From: Paenibacillus sp. sptzw28
Lineage (GTDB): Bacteria > Bacillota > Bacilli > Paenibacillales > Paenibacillaceae
DNA length: 64,000 bases
Direction: 5' to 3'
Assembly: GCF_019550795.1 (NCBI RefSeq)
Contig: NZ_CP080545.1
Location: 4,560,001-4,624,000, forward strand
This document shows, in pieces, positions 16,868 through 25,909 of the stretch (position 1 is its first letter; every line of letters starts with the position of its first letter). Made by a program: the position numbers and the translations under genes. Below the pieces are notes generated by a model that was given only the letters and a program-made list of their open reading frames with translations, did not search any database and was not told the DNA's origin.

Positions 16868-18334
16868 ATGCGAGAGATGTTTCAGGATCGTCCAATGTGT
16901 CAGACGATTCAACTGTATGTTCGATTCACTTCTTACCTGAGTATACGCGGGACGGTTGATGGACCGGAAGCAATTTGCCGCGGTTTGACAATAAAGCTCC
17001 CTAAGCTGGAGCCGTATGCGCTCTCCTGTTTAATGAGGGCGTCTGACGGCAGCTTTTGGGGCTATACGGAAACGGAAGAGGCGATTTTGGAACGAGAGGG
17101 CTGGTTATCGTTGTCAGCTTGGTACCGAGCGCTGTCCACCCTTCTGGAGCATCGCTGCCTTTTCATAGAGACTCTCTCCTGTACGAGTAAACAAGCCCGG
17201 GCCGTTCTCTCTTCCTGCGGGCAGGCTTCCCCTCATCTGTGGAACCGGCCGCAGGAACATACGCCATACCGCCTCTCCCGCTTCGCCTATATACGAAGAG
17301 AAGAAGACGGCGGACTGTACATAAGCTCTACTCTGTATCAGTCGCGCGTTAGCGCCCTAGACACTCTCGCAGTGCAGCTCTTTCAACTGCTGAGCACCCC
17401 GGTTTCGTTAGCGGATGCTGCGGGAAGAATACCGGAATGGCCGAAGGAAGAAATCGGGGCTGTCATGACGCTGCTCCTTTGGGCGGGTATCATTTCCCCG
17501 ACGTCTCAAGACGGGGCTCTTTATGAAGACCGTCATCTTCCCCTGATCGCCTGGGAGTTTCATGACCTGCTGTTGCACACCCGAAGCCGGCTGCAGGAAG
17601 ACGGGGTGCGTCGCGGTGGGACGTATCGTTTTCTTCACGTTGTGCCTCCCTCGCCTCCGGCGAAACCGGATTTACCGCCTTCTTCGATTCCGCTGTACGT
17701 ACCGGATATGATACGTATCAGCCGTGAAGAAGAGTCATTTGCCTTTGTGATGGAGAACAGGGTTTCCGGAGTGGAGCGGGATCGTTTGCATCGGCACATG
17801 GATGCTGAAGCTCTGGGTGAATTTCTGTTCCGCACGGCGAGAATCAGAATGCAGTACGAGACAGTACTATTCGGGCAGTATACGGGGCGTCCATACCCGA
17901 ATGCAGGCTCCTGTTACGAGCTGGAGCTGTATGCGGCCGTTCGTTCGTGCCCGGGTCTGCCGGACGGACTGTACGCTTACGATCCGAACGGTCACGCTTT
18001 GCGCCCTTACGCCGGCGCCGACAGCGAAGAGCTGTTCCAGGAAGCGCTCTCGGCGAGACCTGAGATGGATCCGCAAGTATTAATTGCCATTACGGCCCGT
18101 TTCCAACGTATTTCCTGGAAGTACGAGTCGATCGCTTATTCGCTCGTTCTGAAAAATGCAGGCGTTCTTATCGCTTACTTCTATTTGACTGCGTCGGCCA
18201 TGAACATTCCATCCTTCGCCTTAGGCACAGGCAGCTTGAGTCGTTTAACGATGCTGACCGGCACAGACCCCCTGCAGGAATTCCCGGTCGGGGAGTTTGT
18301 CCTGGGTCGTCCGGCAGCACCACCCGGTTTCTGA
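16868..18334 (+). CDS. SagB/ThcOx-type azoline dehydrogenase
   Basis: A 488-residue protein preceded by GGAGGCGG. The N-terminal half (to about 290) is diverged and may contact the leader. The C-terminal half is an FMN-dependent nitroreductase-fold oxidase: FRTARIRMQYE, RPYPNAGSCYELELYAAV, the catalytic-type Lys-Tyr pair at about 418-419 (SWKYESIAYS) and FALGTGSLSR. Such enzymes oxidise azolines to aromatic azoles. Together with the cyclodehydratase it completes a minimal azole-installing set acting on the precursor of the same operon. It is the last gene of the operon. Confidence 0.88.
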   Translation: MREMFQDRPMCQTIQLYVRFTSYLSIRGTVDGPEAICRGLTIKLPKLEPYALSCLMRASDGSFWGYTETEEAILEREGWLSLSAWYRALSTLLEHRCLFIETLSCTSKQARAVLSSCGQASPHLWNRPQEHTPYRLSRFAYIRREEDGGLYISSTLYQSRVSALDTLAVQLFQLLSTPVSLADAAGRIPEWPKEEIGAVMTLLLWAGIISPTSQDGALYEDRHLPLIAWEFHDLLLHTRSRLQEDGVRRGGTYRFLHVVPPSPPAKPDLPPSSIPLYVPDMIRISREEESFAFVMENRVSGVERDRLHRHMDAEALGEFLFRTARIRMQYETVLFGQYTGRPYPNAGSCYELELYAAVRSCPGLPDGLYAYDPNGHALRPYAGADSEELFQEALSARPEMDPQVLIAITARFQRISWKYESIAYSLVLKNAGVLIAYFYLTASAMNIPSFALGTGSLSRLTMLTGTDPLQEFPVGEFVLGRPAAPPGF

Positions 18335-18335
18335 T

Positions 18336-18788
18336 TCATGGCCGCGTAAGCAGCTCGAAATCGCGTCGATCCGGCGGCAGTAGAATCGACAGAAACCCGA
18401 GCAGTGGCAGAACGCTAGAATAAGTCATGACATTCGCAAGTCCCCAAATCTCCGCGGCTTTGCCGAGCACAACCGCCCCCAGCGCGCCCATGCCAAACGC
18501 AAGGCCGGTAATGAGTCCAGATGCCATCTCAACCTTTCCGGGAAGCAGCTCCGGGGCATAAACAACGCTAACCGAGAAGCCGGAAATAAGAATTACGAGG
18601 ATAAACGATACCGGATAAACCCAGAAAAGAGGCAAATGCGGAAGCAAAAGTGCGAAAGGCGCAGCTCCTCCAACGAAAAACAAAATCATTTTCTTACGGC
18701 CGAACCGGTCCGTCAGAACACCGCCTTTCCTGTAAAGTCGAAAAAGCCTCCTAACCACTTGGAAGTGGAACAGGAGGCTTTTGTGCAT
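18336..18788 (-). pseudogene. MFS transporter, 5' part missing
   Basis: Codons from about 18735 down to 18336 encode the C-terminal third of a major facilitator transporter: the loop motif TDRFGRKKM and then about four membrane segments (MILFFVGGAAPFALLL, WVYPVSFILVILISG, GLAFGMGALGAVVLG, YSSVLPLLGFLSILL). The upstream part is replaced by a palindromic sequence (18741-18782), and the first 20 codons or so are not part of the family. A functional transporter cannot be made from this frame. The stop lies 1 bp from the stop of the convergent SagB-type gene. Confidence 0.75.
18741..18782 (+). terminator. Palindromic terminator-like hairpin
   Basis: AAAAGCCTCCT and AGGAGGCTTTT pair around an inner stem CCACTT/AAGTGG. 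It has T-rich flanks on both strands, so it could end transcription either way. It sits exactly at the truncated 5' boundary of the MFS fragment, 410 bp past the end of the azole operon. Confidence 0.6.
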
Positions 18789-18903
18789 GGAATTCTAGGC
18801 GAAATTGAAACGGCTTATTGATTGATTATATGGCAATCTCAAACATAGAAGGCCGGCCCGGCAATATACCGCTCGAAATGAACGCCGTTGACACGGTGAA
18901 AGG

Positions 18904-20940
18904 CTACCCGATTTTCTCCACCCAGACGCGGCCGGAAAAAAAGACGGCGCCGCCGCCCATGTCCGCCAAACGGTCCGGCGTGAGCGCATTGACCGTGTTT
19001 TTGCCGTTTGGCGAATCGGCCCACAGCCCTTGGCTGACCACAACGCCAGGCAGAACGTCCTCGCCGACCACTGCCGCCAGCTCGCATTCGCCGCGTTCGT
19101 TTGATACGCGGACGAAAGCTCCGTCCGTGATACCGAGCGCCGTCGCATCAGTCGCATTCATATACAGCTTCGGCTGCTTTTCCATGCGAACATGCTTCTC
19201 GTTATGCGCGAAAGTCGAATTGAGGAAGTTATGATTCGCCGTCGGAATAAACAAGAACTGACGGTCGCAGTCTCCTGCAAGCGGGGTGTAGGTAGGCAGA
19301 GGCGGAAATCCCCTTTTCTCCATCGAATTCGAATACAATTCGATTTTACCGCTCGGTGTCAGCAATTTTCCTGGAAAAAGCGGCTTGGTCGCCGCTTTTA
19401 CATACTGCTTTTCCTGCAGCGCTTCGTATGTGATACCGGAGATATTCGGGTTGGTCGGATGGTTCAACGCCTGGCGGATCAGATCCTCGTCCGTATCCTG
19501 AAACGCCTGCTCCTTGAAGCCCATCGCCGCAGCCAGCAGACGGAACACCTCGACGTTCGGCTTGCTTTCTTCATAAGGTGCGATCACCGGCTGCTGAAGC
19601 TGGATGTAGTGATGCCAATATGACCTGTAGAAATCCGTATTTTCAAACGACGAGGTTGCAGGCAGCACGATATCAGCATATCGCGCCGTTTCGGTCAGAA
19701 ACAGCTCATGAACGACCGTAAATAAGTCTTCCCGGGCAAGCCCTTCCCTTACCTTGTTCACATTCGGGGCCACCAACGCCGGGTTGGAATTGTATACATA
19801 AAGCGAACGGATCGGCGGATCCAGTTCGAGCAGGGTGCTTCCGAGCGCATTCATGTTGATGGAACGGGACAGTTTCTCCCGCAAATCCGGCCGCTGCAGT
19901 GCGGCTGCATTATGCTGCAGATAGCCGCCGTTGCCTTTAATCGCCCCGCCGCCTTTCTTCAGCCACTGTCCGGTCAGTGCCGGCAGACAGGCAATTGTCC
20001 GGACGTTCATACCGCCGTTGTCGTGATGTTGCAGACCGTTGCCGATCCGGATAAACGACGGCGTCGTTTCGCCATACAAGCGGGAAAGCCGGTAAATATC
20101 CCGGACAGGCACTCCGGTAATCGCGGACACGGTATCCGGGTCATACTGCCGGACATTCTGCCGGAGCTCTTCATGCCCGACCGTATAATCCTGCAGAAAC
20201 GCCTCATTCGTCATGTTCTCCGCAAACAGGATGTGCATGATGCCAAGGGCAAGGGCTGCGTCGGTTCCTGGGACGATCGGGATAAACCAGTCCGCCCACC
20301 TGCCGGTTCGGTTGCGGTGCACGTCGATGGCGACGATCTTGGCGCCATTCTTGCGCGCCTTCTCCGCGAGCATGACCTGGTGCATATTGGTGCTGACCGC
20401 ATTCACGCCCCACATGATGATGAGCTTTGCATGGACGGTGTCCTCGGGATCGGTCCCGAAGTTTCCGCCCATCGTAAACTTATATCCTTCCGTACCGGCG
20501 GCATCGCAAATGGTGTACAGCAGCTTGCTTGCGCCCAGCCGGTTGAAGAAACGCCTGTCCATCCCTTCCGTTCCGATGCGTCCCATATTGCCGTAGAAGC
20601 TGTACGGAAGGATGCTTTCGGGACCGTATGCCTCAATGAGCCGTTTCCAGTTAGCTGTAATCGTATCGATCGCCTCGTCCCAGGTAATCCGTTCAAAACG
20701 CCCCTCCCCCTTGCTCCCGACGCGCCGCAGCGGATAGCGGAGCCGTTTCGGATCGTATAACCGCTCCGTCATATGGCGGACCTTGTTGCAGATCGCGCCT
20801 TGCGTGACAGGATGGTTCGGATCGCCTTCGACTTTGACGATTCTCCCGCCCTCCTTATGGACGAGCAGCCCGCATTGGTCGGGGCAGTCGAGCGAGCATA
20901 CGGATCGAAAAACGCCTGACGGCTTGTTTATTGCATGCAT
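18904..20940 (-). CDS. Molybdopterin-dependent oxidoreductase (YyaE/formate-dehydrogenase-like)
   Basis: A 678-residue enzyme starting at ATG 20940 after GGAAGGGAG; the frame is open further upstream but without such a site. The N-terminus has the [4Fe-4S] motif CSLDCPDQCG with a later Cys (AICNKV). Family motifs of the DMSO-reductase group follow: TICDAAGTEG, IIMWGVNAVSTNMH, GNGLQHHDNGG, NSNPALVAPN, and the molybdopterin-dinucleotide-binding C-terminal domain (FLFIPTANHNFLNSTFAHN). There is no Tat signal, so it is a cytoplasmic redox enzyme of unknown substrate. It stands alone, convergent with the azole operon. Confidence 0.88.
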   Translation of the reverse strand: MHAINKPSGVFRSVCSLDCPDQCGLLVHKEGGRIVKVEGDPNHPVTQGAICNKVRHMTERLYDPKRLRYPLRRVGSKGEGRFERITWDEAIDTITANWKRLIEAYGPESILPYSFYGNMGRIGTEGMDRRFFNRLGASKLLYTICDAAGTEGYKFTMGGNFGTDPEDTVHAKLIIMWGVNAVSTNMHQVMLAEKARKNGAKIVAIDVHRNRTGRWADWFIPIVPGTDAALALGIMHILFAENMTNEAFLQDYTVGHEELRQNVRQYDPDTVSAITGVPVRDIYRLSRLYGETTPSFIRIGNGLQHHDNGGMNVRTIACLPALTGQWLKKGGGAIKGNGGYLQHNAAALQRPDLREKLSRSINMNALGSTLLELDPPIRSLYVYNSNPALVAPNVNKVREGLAREDLFTVVHELFLTETARYADIVLPATSSFENTDFYRSYWHHYIQLQQPVIAPYEESKPNVEVFRLLAAAMGFKEQAFQDTDEDLIRQALNHPTNPNISGITYEALQEKQYVKAATKPLFPGKLLTPSGKIELYSNSMEKRGFPPLPTYTPLAGDCDRQFLFIPTANHNFLNSTFAHNEKHVRMEKQPKLYMNATDATALGITDGAFVRVSNERGECELAAVVGEDVLPGVVVSQGLWADSPNGKNTVNALTPDRLADMGGGAVFFSGRVWVEKIG

Positions 20941-21216
20941 AGTGATATCTCCCTTCCATGTAATAAGTTCACTTCTGCCCTGGTGTTGCGGAAAAACAGC
21001 AAAGCCGCGCAAATCGCACGACTTTGCTTGTTTTTGCAGGATATCCGCGCTAAAAGTCGCATCAGGAACCAGTTCTCCTTGCTCATGTAATCGTTCGCCA
21101 ATAACCGAATTCTGAGTTGTTTTGATAAGCTTTTCTAAATAAGCCTCCCGTGGAGATGTGCGGGATATGTAGATTTTCTATGATGACTTTAGCCTGAGTT
21201 CTAGGGACTTAGAATA

Positions 21217-21315
21217 GTTAATCAAAAGCTTCTGGCTCGTCATAGTAGCCCGGCATGAGCATTGGATCGTCTTCCTCAATCCAGTCGGTCAAATTGTCCG
21301 ATGTCAAGCTGAATT
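21217..21315 (-). CDS. Possible acidic mini-protein
   Basis: A GTG-started frame of 32-33 codons reads KFSLTSDNLTDWIEEDDP and ends EPEAFD. It is very acidic, with a possible GAGAGG ribosome-binding site. It sits next to a repeat copy on its 5' side, as other module genes do. It is too short to assign; it could also be the tail of a lost gene. Confidence 0.3.
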
Positions 21316-21317
21316 TC

Positions 21318-21412
21318 ACTAACCTCTCTCGTATTCACGAACCCGAGAACCTTAAGCCCGTCCGCGGCAGCCTTGTGGTGAAGTTTTATTGAGCTCTCGT
21401 ATTCCGTTAGAA
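21318..21412 (+). repeat. GTTAG-type cassette repeat (copy N)
   Basis: The right part GGCAGCCTTGTGGTGAAG then TTTATTGAGCTCTCG and ATTCCGTTAG matches the copy at 33109-33202 (GCAGCCTT...TTTATTGAGCTATATTATTCG) closely. The left arm is degenerate. The IS110 element that follows begins immediately after the GTTAG end. Confidence 0.6.
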
Positions 21413-21524
21413 TTCCTGTGGAACGAATAATTTGGAGTTTGAATAAAAAAGAGTGCCCCTGTACGATGGGAGTACACAACGGGTCTACAGCCCTTAAAAT
21501 CCCACATCAGGAGGTCACTCTACT

Positions 21525-22802
21525 ATGAAGCTTTAAGGCACAAGATAAGCAAAATCAACTCATTGAAAACATTACCTCAGATCACCTTGTCATCGGTGTA
21601 GATATTGCTCAGGAGACTCACGTTGCTAGAGCTGTAAATTTCCGCGGTATTGTCCTGGGTAATCCATTGGAATTCAGTAATGACCAAATCGGGTTCCAAT
21701 CTCTTAATCGCTGGATCCGCGACTTGATGGCTTCGTACAAGCTAACCAAAATAATTGTCGGTATGGAGCCGACAGGGCACTACTGGCTCAGCCTCGCCCA
21801 TTGGCTTCAGGACAAAGAGATTGAGGCCGTGCTCGTTAACCCTCACCTAGTCAAAAAGAATAAAGAAAACCGCGATAATACTCGATCTAAAAGCGACAAA
21901 AAGGATGCGCTTGTCATTGCAGACATGGTGAAAAACGGCTACTATTCCCCTGTCCGTTTCCATTCCACAGTGTACGAAGAGCTGCGAGTCCTAATGGCAA
22001 ACCGAGAGACCGTTGTCAAACGGCTTGTAAGTGCCGTCAACCAGATCCATCGCTGGGTCGACATTGTGTTCCCTGAACTTAGACAAGTCTTTAAAATCTT
22101 AACTTGCAAAGGTGCATTGACAACTCTTCGGTTGTTTCCCCTCCCCGCCGATCTATGTAACTTAGATCCTTCCGATGTAATTGCGGGATGGAAAAAGTCC
22201 ATGAAACGCATTCAGGTGTTCGTAGGGCTAAATTGCTCATCAATCTTGCCAAGCGAACCGTTGGTTCTACGCAGGCAACACACGCTTACAAACTCCATCT
22301 TGAGCATCTTCTTGAAGAGTATGATTTAGCAAATACACAGCTTCAGAGAATCGAGGCTGAAGCCAGACGTTCTTGGGCGTATTCCCTATGCGAGCAAAAT
22401 CCTTGCTATTCGGGTGTGAGTGCTACTTCTTTAGCTGGTGTATTGGGCTGGTGTATTGGGTGGGAGTCAGGTGATCTCAGTGGTTATGTTCATGGGAATA
22501 CCCTACTCCGCCACGCAGGCCTTAATCTGACCGAGGCCAGCTCAGGGAAATGGAAAGGCCAGATGACGCTCAGTAAACGAGGCCGCCCACGCCTTCGACA
22601 CTTCCTCTACCTAATCACGATGTGCATGGTTATGACTAACAAAGAATTTAGGGCTTTGCATCAACATAACGTAAAGGTTAAAAAGCTTAAAAAAATGAAA
22701 TCAATCATGAAATTATGCGGAAAGCTGGCCCGCCTTTTAGTCGGTTTGGCACATAGTGAGGAAGCCTACAACCCAGGTAAAGTCTTTATACAGGCAGCTT
22801 AA
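21525..22802 (+). pseudogene. IS110-family transposase with two frameshifts
   Basis: ATG 21525 follows AGGAGGTCACTCTACT, but an extra T in the fourth codon breaks the frame. The correct frame then reads ITSDHLVIGVDIAQETHVARAV, the DEDD-type RuvC-like domain with GMEPTGHYW and NPHLVKKNKENRDN. A second shift near 22200 moves the transposase_20 half into another frame (22188-22802), ending RLLVGLAHSEEAYNPGK. It is homologous throughout to the intact protein at 30670-31956. The shifts inactivate it unless they are sequence errors. Confidence 0.85.
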
Positions 22803-22828
22803 AAAACAGCACTCACGCAAGTTGGCGC

Positions 22829-22985
22829 ATTCGCAGGATTTCAAAGAAAGCACGGAGTATCGGGATACGTTACGCAAAAGGGCGCAGACCCATTCCGTTA
22901 GAAAGACCGACCTCCACCCCATAGATAGGTGTAACGAAGGAATGAAAGGGCTATGACCCGCCCCGACATGGGAGCGACAATCGCT
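22829..22985 (+). ncRNA. Conserved 3' non-coding segment of IS110 element (candidate guide RNA)
   Basis: Downstream of the transposase, blocks such as CATTCGCAGGATTTC, AAAGAAAGCACGGAG, AGACCCAT and ATAGGTGTAACGAAGGAATG recur almost unchanged, in the same order, in the other IS110 copy (30500-30640, minus strand), with variable stretches between. Conservation of a non-coding block between diverged copies suggests a structured RNA. IS110-family elements are known to encode target-choosing bridge/seek RNAs next to the transposase. No RNA boundary can be fixed by eye. Confidence 0.5.
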
Positions 22986-23063
22986 AAGGGAACCGTGGAG
23001 AATACGTGCAGCATATTGAACGAAATGGGTGAGGCTACCCCCACCTCTATTCCCGCACGCCTT

Positions 23064-23579
23064 TTATCGGGTCAAAAATAGCAAGCTCTGGCTCTTTTCA
23101 TTCATCATCGAATCTAAAAGGGATGAAATCCTGCTTGTAATAGCATATATCTTATCGTCTTCAGTAGCAGTTCCCTTATTTACTTTTTCTATTTGTTTTT
23201 GCGGATCTGTATTGGTTTGAAGTTCTATAGATTTGAGAGGTCTAAAATCGTACTTACTTTCCTCTTCCCCCTCGAAATTTCCCGATATGATAAAGCCCTT
23301 TAATGAATTGCTTAACTGAATCATTACTTTTGTTGGCTCATTATTATTGTTTACAAGGACTTCATCAAAACTAATCCTTGCAAGACTACTTTTATTACCG
23401 ACTTCCACTAATAAAACACGTTTTTCAAACGATGACCCGCTAACTGCTACTACCAACGGCGGGTTATTTTTCAAATAAACTGAATAAAAGATAAAGAAGA
23501 CGAAAATAACAATTAGAAAAGAAAGTATTACTCTAATGGATAATTTGATATCAATCACCTCCTTGATAAATTTTACCAC
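23064..23579 (-). CDS. Membrane-anchored hypothetical protein, 3' end probably cut by IS110
   Basis: A 171-residue frame with one N-terminal membrane helix (about residues 15-33, VILSFLIVIFVFFIFYSVYL) and an exposed hydrophilic domain. No family was recognised. MIDIKLS-type internal starts are possible; an AAGGAGGTGATT lies just before an in-frame ATA/ATT region near 23555, so the real start may be internal. The 3' end meets the end of the decayed IS110 element, and the last residues may not be native. Repeat DNA lies upstream. Confidence 0.5.
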   Translation of the reverse strand: MVKFIKEVIDIKLSIRVILSFLIVIFVFFIFYSVYLKNNPPLVVAVSGSSFEKRVLLVEVGNKSSLARISFDEVLVNNNNEPTKVMIQLSNSLKGFIISGNFEGEEESKYDFRPLKSIELQTNTDPQKQIEKVNKGTATEDDKIYAITSRISSLLDSMMNEKSQSLLFLTR

Positions 23580-23630
23580 ATATACGGATTGATACCATGT
23601 TGATGTTTATTGTTCTAACTAAGAGTCCAC

Positions 23631-23700
23631 TGAACTAATCTCCCGTTAGCAACGGCTATCGGAGCGGGGATACCACGGCGCGGCAGATGAAGCGGCGAAG
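23631..23700 (+). repeat. GTTAG-type cassette repeat (left arm copy)
   Basis: GAACTAATCTCCCGTTAGC followed by AACGGCTATCGGAGCGGGG. It matches the left arms elsewhere (CTAATCTGCCAGTTAGC at 36647). It is followed within 30 bp by the roughly 340-bp non-coding repeat, the same order as at 29883-29960. Confidence 0.55.
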
Positions 23701-23863
23701 AATGGAAGTAATAAGTTGCCAAAAAAATTTTGGGCTTATTGATTGCCATAGTGGCAAAGTTATGCGTAAAGTAACAACAAGTGTAACTTAACGTAATTCT
23801 TTGCCAAACAAGAAAAATGGCTGGAATCTCAATGATTTCAGCCATTTTCCTTGTTTAAATTAA
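23697..23863 (+). repeat. Left half of the roughly 340-bp non-coding repeat (interrupted copy)
   Basis: About 165 bp nearly identical to 29950-30118. It ends in an imperfect palindrome (AAACAAGAAAAATGGCTGG...CCTTGTTT) and TAAATTAA. The other half continues at 25910 after a 2.05-kb insertion. Confidence 0.85.
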
Positions 23864-23897
23864 GGATATGTTAAATTCTAATGTTGATAATTGACCA

Positions 23898-23933
23898 TAA
23901 TAAAGCCGCCTTGGTAAAAAGGCGGCTTTATTA
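23898..23933. terminator. Bidirectional terminator after the passenger gene
   Basis: AATAAAGCCGCCTT and AAGGCGGCTTTATT form a perfect stem with a small loop, T-rich on both sides. It lies 35 bp past the stop of the passenger gene, inside the left end of the IS1595 element. Confidence 0.8.
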
Positions 23934-23967
23934 TGCAATCGTACCCGTCGCTTAATCTATGAGGTTA

Positions 23968-24666
23968 TTATGAATGGATAGCTTTACGAAGGAAGGCTTT
24001 GATCAATGGATGAATGATATTTTTCAATGCAGAACGTTCTGGTTGAAATAAGGTCCCAACAAAGAAAGGATGTTGATTAAGCTCCATAATGCGAACTTCA
24101 CCATCAAGGTCCACTCCAGCAATACGTAATCCAGCATTTTCTAACATAGGGCTAAATTCAGGGTTCAAACCGTAATTACAAATTCCATACTGTTCGATAA
24201 TCTCATTGGTTCCATAAATATCTATCACTTTTGAACCAGGGGTCAGCTTAAAAGTATGTATCTTTTCACTGACCGAACAAGTGAGAGGAGCAACTAATAT
24301 CAATGATGCGGAAGGGTTTTCCTCAGCATGATCCGCTTCAGTAAGCCCCATGACATTCCTTGCAAACTCGATAATCATGTGCTGAAAACCACCACATGTA
24401 CCTAAAAAGGGGATCCGACGCTCACGTGCAAATCGGATACCATTAAGAGCCCCCTCCATACTACAGTAAGGACTGGCAGGAACTACCCATAGTGCTTGAT
24501 ATTTGGAGAGCTTCTGTTCGAAATCTTGGTCCAATGAAGGTGTCGATACCCATTCGTAATTGATTTGGACATTGATATCATTTGCCGCCAATTGGATTGC
24601 TCGAGGTATAGCCACATGTGCTACGACTTCCTCATCATAATCACCTATTAATCCGATATTGTACAC
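23968..24666 (-). CDS. CTP-synthase-like class I glutamine amidotransferase (passenger)
   Basis: A 232-residue protein starting at GTG 24666 after GAGAGGATG (the open frame extends to 24729). It begins IGLIGDYDEEV and has the nucleophile motif FLGTCGGFQHM of class I glutamine amidotransferase domains, with WVVPASPYCSMEGAL earlier. It corresponds to the C-terminal amidotransferase region of CTP synthase without the synthetase domain; such stand-alone proteins are known but their role is unclear. It travels inside the IS1595 element, and a cassette-repeat arm lies upstream. It has its own terminator. Not required for transposition as far as can be told. Confidence 0.78.
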   Translation of the reverse strand: MYNIGLIGDYDEEVVAHVAIPRAIQLAANDINVQINYEWVSTPSLDQDFEQKLSKYQALWVVPASPYCSMEGALNGIRFARERRIPFLGTCGGFQHMIIEFARNVMGLTEADHAEENPSASLILVAPLTCSVSEKIHTFKLTPGSKVIDIYGTNEIIEQYGICNYGLNPEFSPMLENAGLRIAGVDLDGEVRIMELNQHPFFVGTLFQPERSALKNIIHPLIKAFLRKAIHS

Positions 24667-24751
24667 GCTTACACATCCTCTCTCCACATTTTTACAAAAA
24701 AACAACAAAGGGTATTTATAAAGTGGCACTCACTTTAAATCAAGCATTAGT

Positions 24752-24840
24752 TTCACTAAGATGTCCGTTAGCTTAACATGAATAAGCAGAAAGCCGAAGT
24801 TTGGCATTCGTGTCGGTCACAGTAAACAGGCATGATTTGA
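24752..24840 (+). repeat. GTTAG-type cassette repeat arm inside the IS1595 element
   Basis: CACTAAGATGTCCGTTAGC, then a small hairpin (GCCGAAGTTTGGC) and GTGTCGGTCAC. It has the left-arm signature of the cassette repeats and lies between the passenger gene and the transposase gene, suggesting the passenger entered as a cassette-like module. Confidence 0.5.
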
Positions 24841-24841
24841 C

Positions 24842-25820
24842 CTACATATTTTTTTTATTCGATGCGGTATTCTCATATTCCTTGCTGTCTAAGTAACGAA
24901 ACCAAGCCAAATAATGTTGCAAATATTTAGTTGCAACACCGTTAAAGCGATCCATCCACTTTTTCAAGCGGCTGTGGTAGCTGTTGACGTTTTGGATATG
25001 GTACACGCCTTTCACACGTTGTTTTCCGTCGGACTTGAATCGGTAATGAGCTAAGCCTTTAGCATTCGCATAGGAACTGAATGCCCTCCATGAATCAGTG
25101 CATAGCACGTTTGAGTCGGATAAATGACCTCCAATCGCATCATCCAATTTCGTTGTACGAATTCGCCCACGTCCAAGAACGCCAGAGTACGTCATTTTCT
25201 GACGGTCACGGGCAACCAGTACGCACACTTGATCGTGGCTTATACCACGATATTTAGCTTTACCGCCACGTTTACGTGGCTTGCGATCGGTGATGTTACG
25301 TCTACCTTTTTCAGAGAACAAGAAATAAGTCTCGTCCATTTCAACAATATCTTGAAATGCTTCGGTTGGAATCTGTTTTAGAGCAGAGAGAATCTTATGC
25401 CGCCAGTAAAACAAGGTGACATGCGTGACTTCATCGTTTAACTGCTCTGCACATTTTCTCAGAGAAAAGCCCTCAATCATGCATTCAATAAAACGAACCC
25501 AAATATGAGGTCTTCTCGTTCGTTGCAGAGGGGTGTTTGTAAGGTCATTGAACGTTTGGCGACAGGACTTACAACGGTAACGTTGACGTTTAACATCTCC
25601 AATGCGTGTTTTTACAGCGTACTTACCAAATCGCACGACAGAATGGTTTTTGCAATGAGGACAAACAAGCCCATCTTTATGTTTCTGCTCTTGAATCTCA
25701 TCAATCGCTCGAACTGGAACCGCAACTCCCTTGGTTCGTGACTGCAAAAAGTAGATAAGCTCTCGCTTCCCATTATCGTCCAACGTATCAGCATACTTTT
25801 TAAGTTCTTTTAGATCCATA
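24842..25820 (-). CDS. IS1595-family transposase
   Basis: A 325-residue protein from ATG 25820 (upstream GGAGATG; the frame is open to 25882). It has an N-terminal zinc ribbon (CPHCKNHSVVRFG...CKSCRQTF), an HTH region, and a DDE/ISXO2-like catalytic domain beginning DIVEMDETYFLFSEKGRR. CTDSWRAF and a closing VNSYHSRLKKWM follow. These match the IS1595 family, which moves with 8-bp target duplications, as seen here. The frame is intact, so the element may be active. A lysine/arginine-rich stretch (RKPRKRGGKAKYRG) follows the first catalytic Asp. Confidence 0.93.
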
Positions 25821-25909
25821 GATAAATCATCTCCGAACAATGGTATTACTCTTATTATAGAACGTTTGTTCGTGATTATCAAATATCAACAACAAGGTTT
25901 AACAAAGCC

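Larger units (their letters stand above)
21411..23065 (+). mobile_element. IS110-family element, decayed copy B
   Basis: It starts right after GTTAG of a cassette repeat with AATTCCTGT, the same sequence found (inverted) at the 5' end of the intact copy at 30.3-32.1 kb. It contains a frameshifted transposase and a long 3' non-coding segment conserved with that copy. The right end is uncertain; it appears to run to about 23065, where a truncated membrane-protein gene begins. Such elements have no terminal inverted repeats. Confidence 0.65.
23864..25909 (-). mobile_element. IS1595-family element carrying a passenger gene
   Basis: A 2046-bp element flanked by a perfect 8-bp direct repeat TAAATTAA (23856-23863 and 25910-25917), the target-duplication length of the IS1595 family. 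The ends are inverted repeats: GGATATGTTAAA at the left and GGCTTTGTTAAA read inward from the right, with GTTGATA shared further in. It contains the transposase and, downstream of it, a glutamine-amidotransferase-like passenger gene. It split a copy of the roughly 340-bp repeat whose uninterrupted version lies at 29950-30270. Confidence 0.9.

Noticed and set aside
18904..20940. Selenocysteine-containing formate dehydrogenase
   Set aside because: No in-frame TGA occurs in the frame, and the motif near the cofactor reads CDAAG, so an ordinary reading without selenocysteine fits.
22900..22912. GTTAG at 22906 as a further cassette repeat
   Set aside because: It lies inside the conserved 3' segment of the IS110 element, and the other copy has CCGCTAAA at the same place, so it is part of that element.
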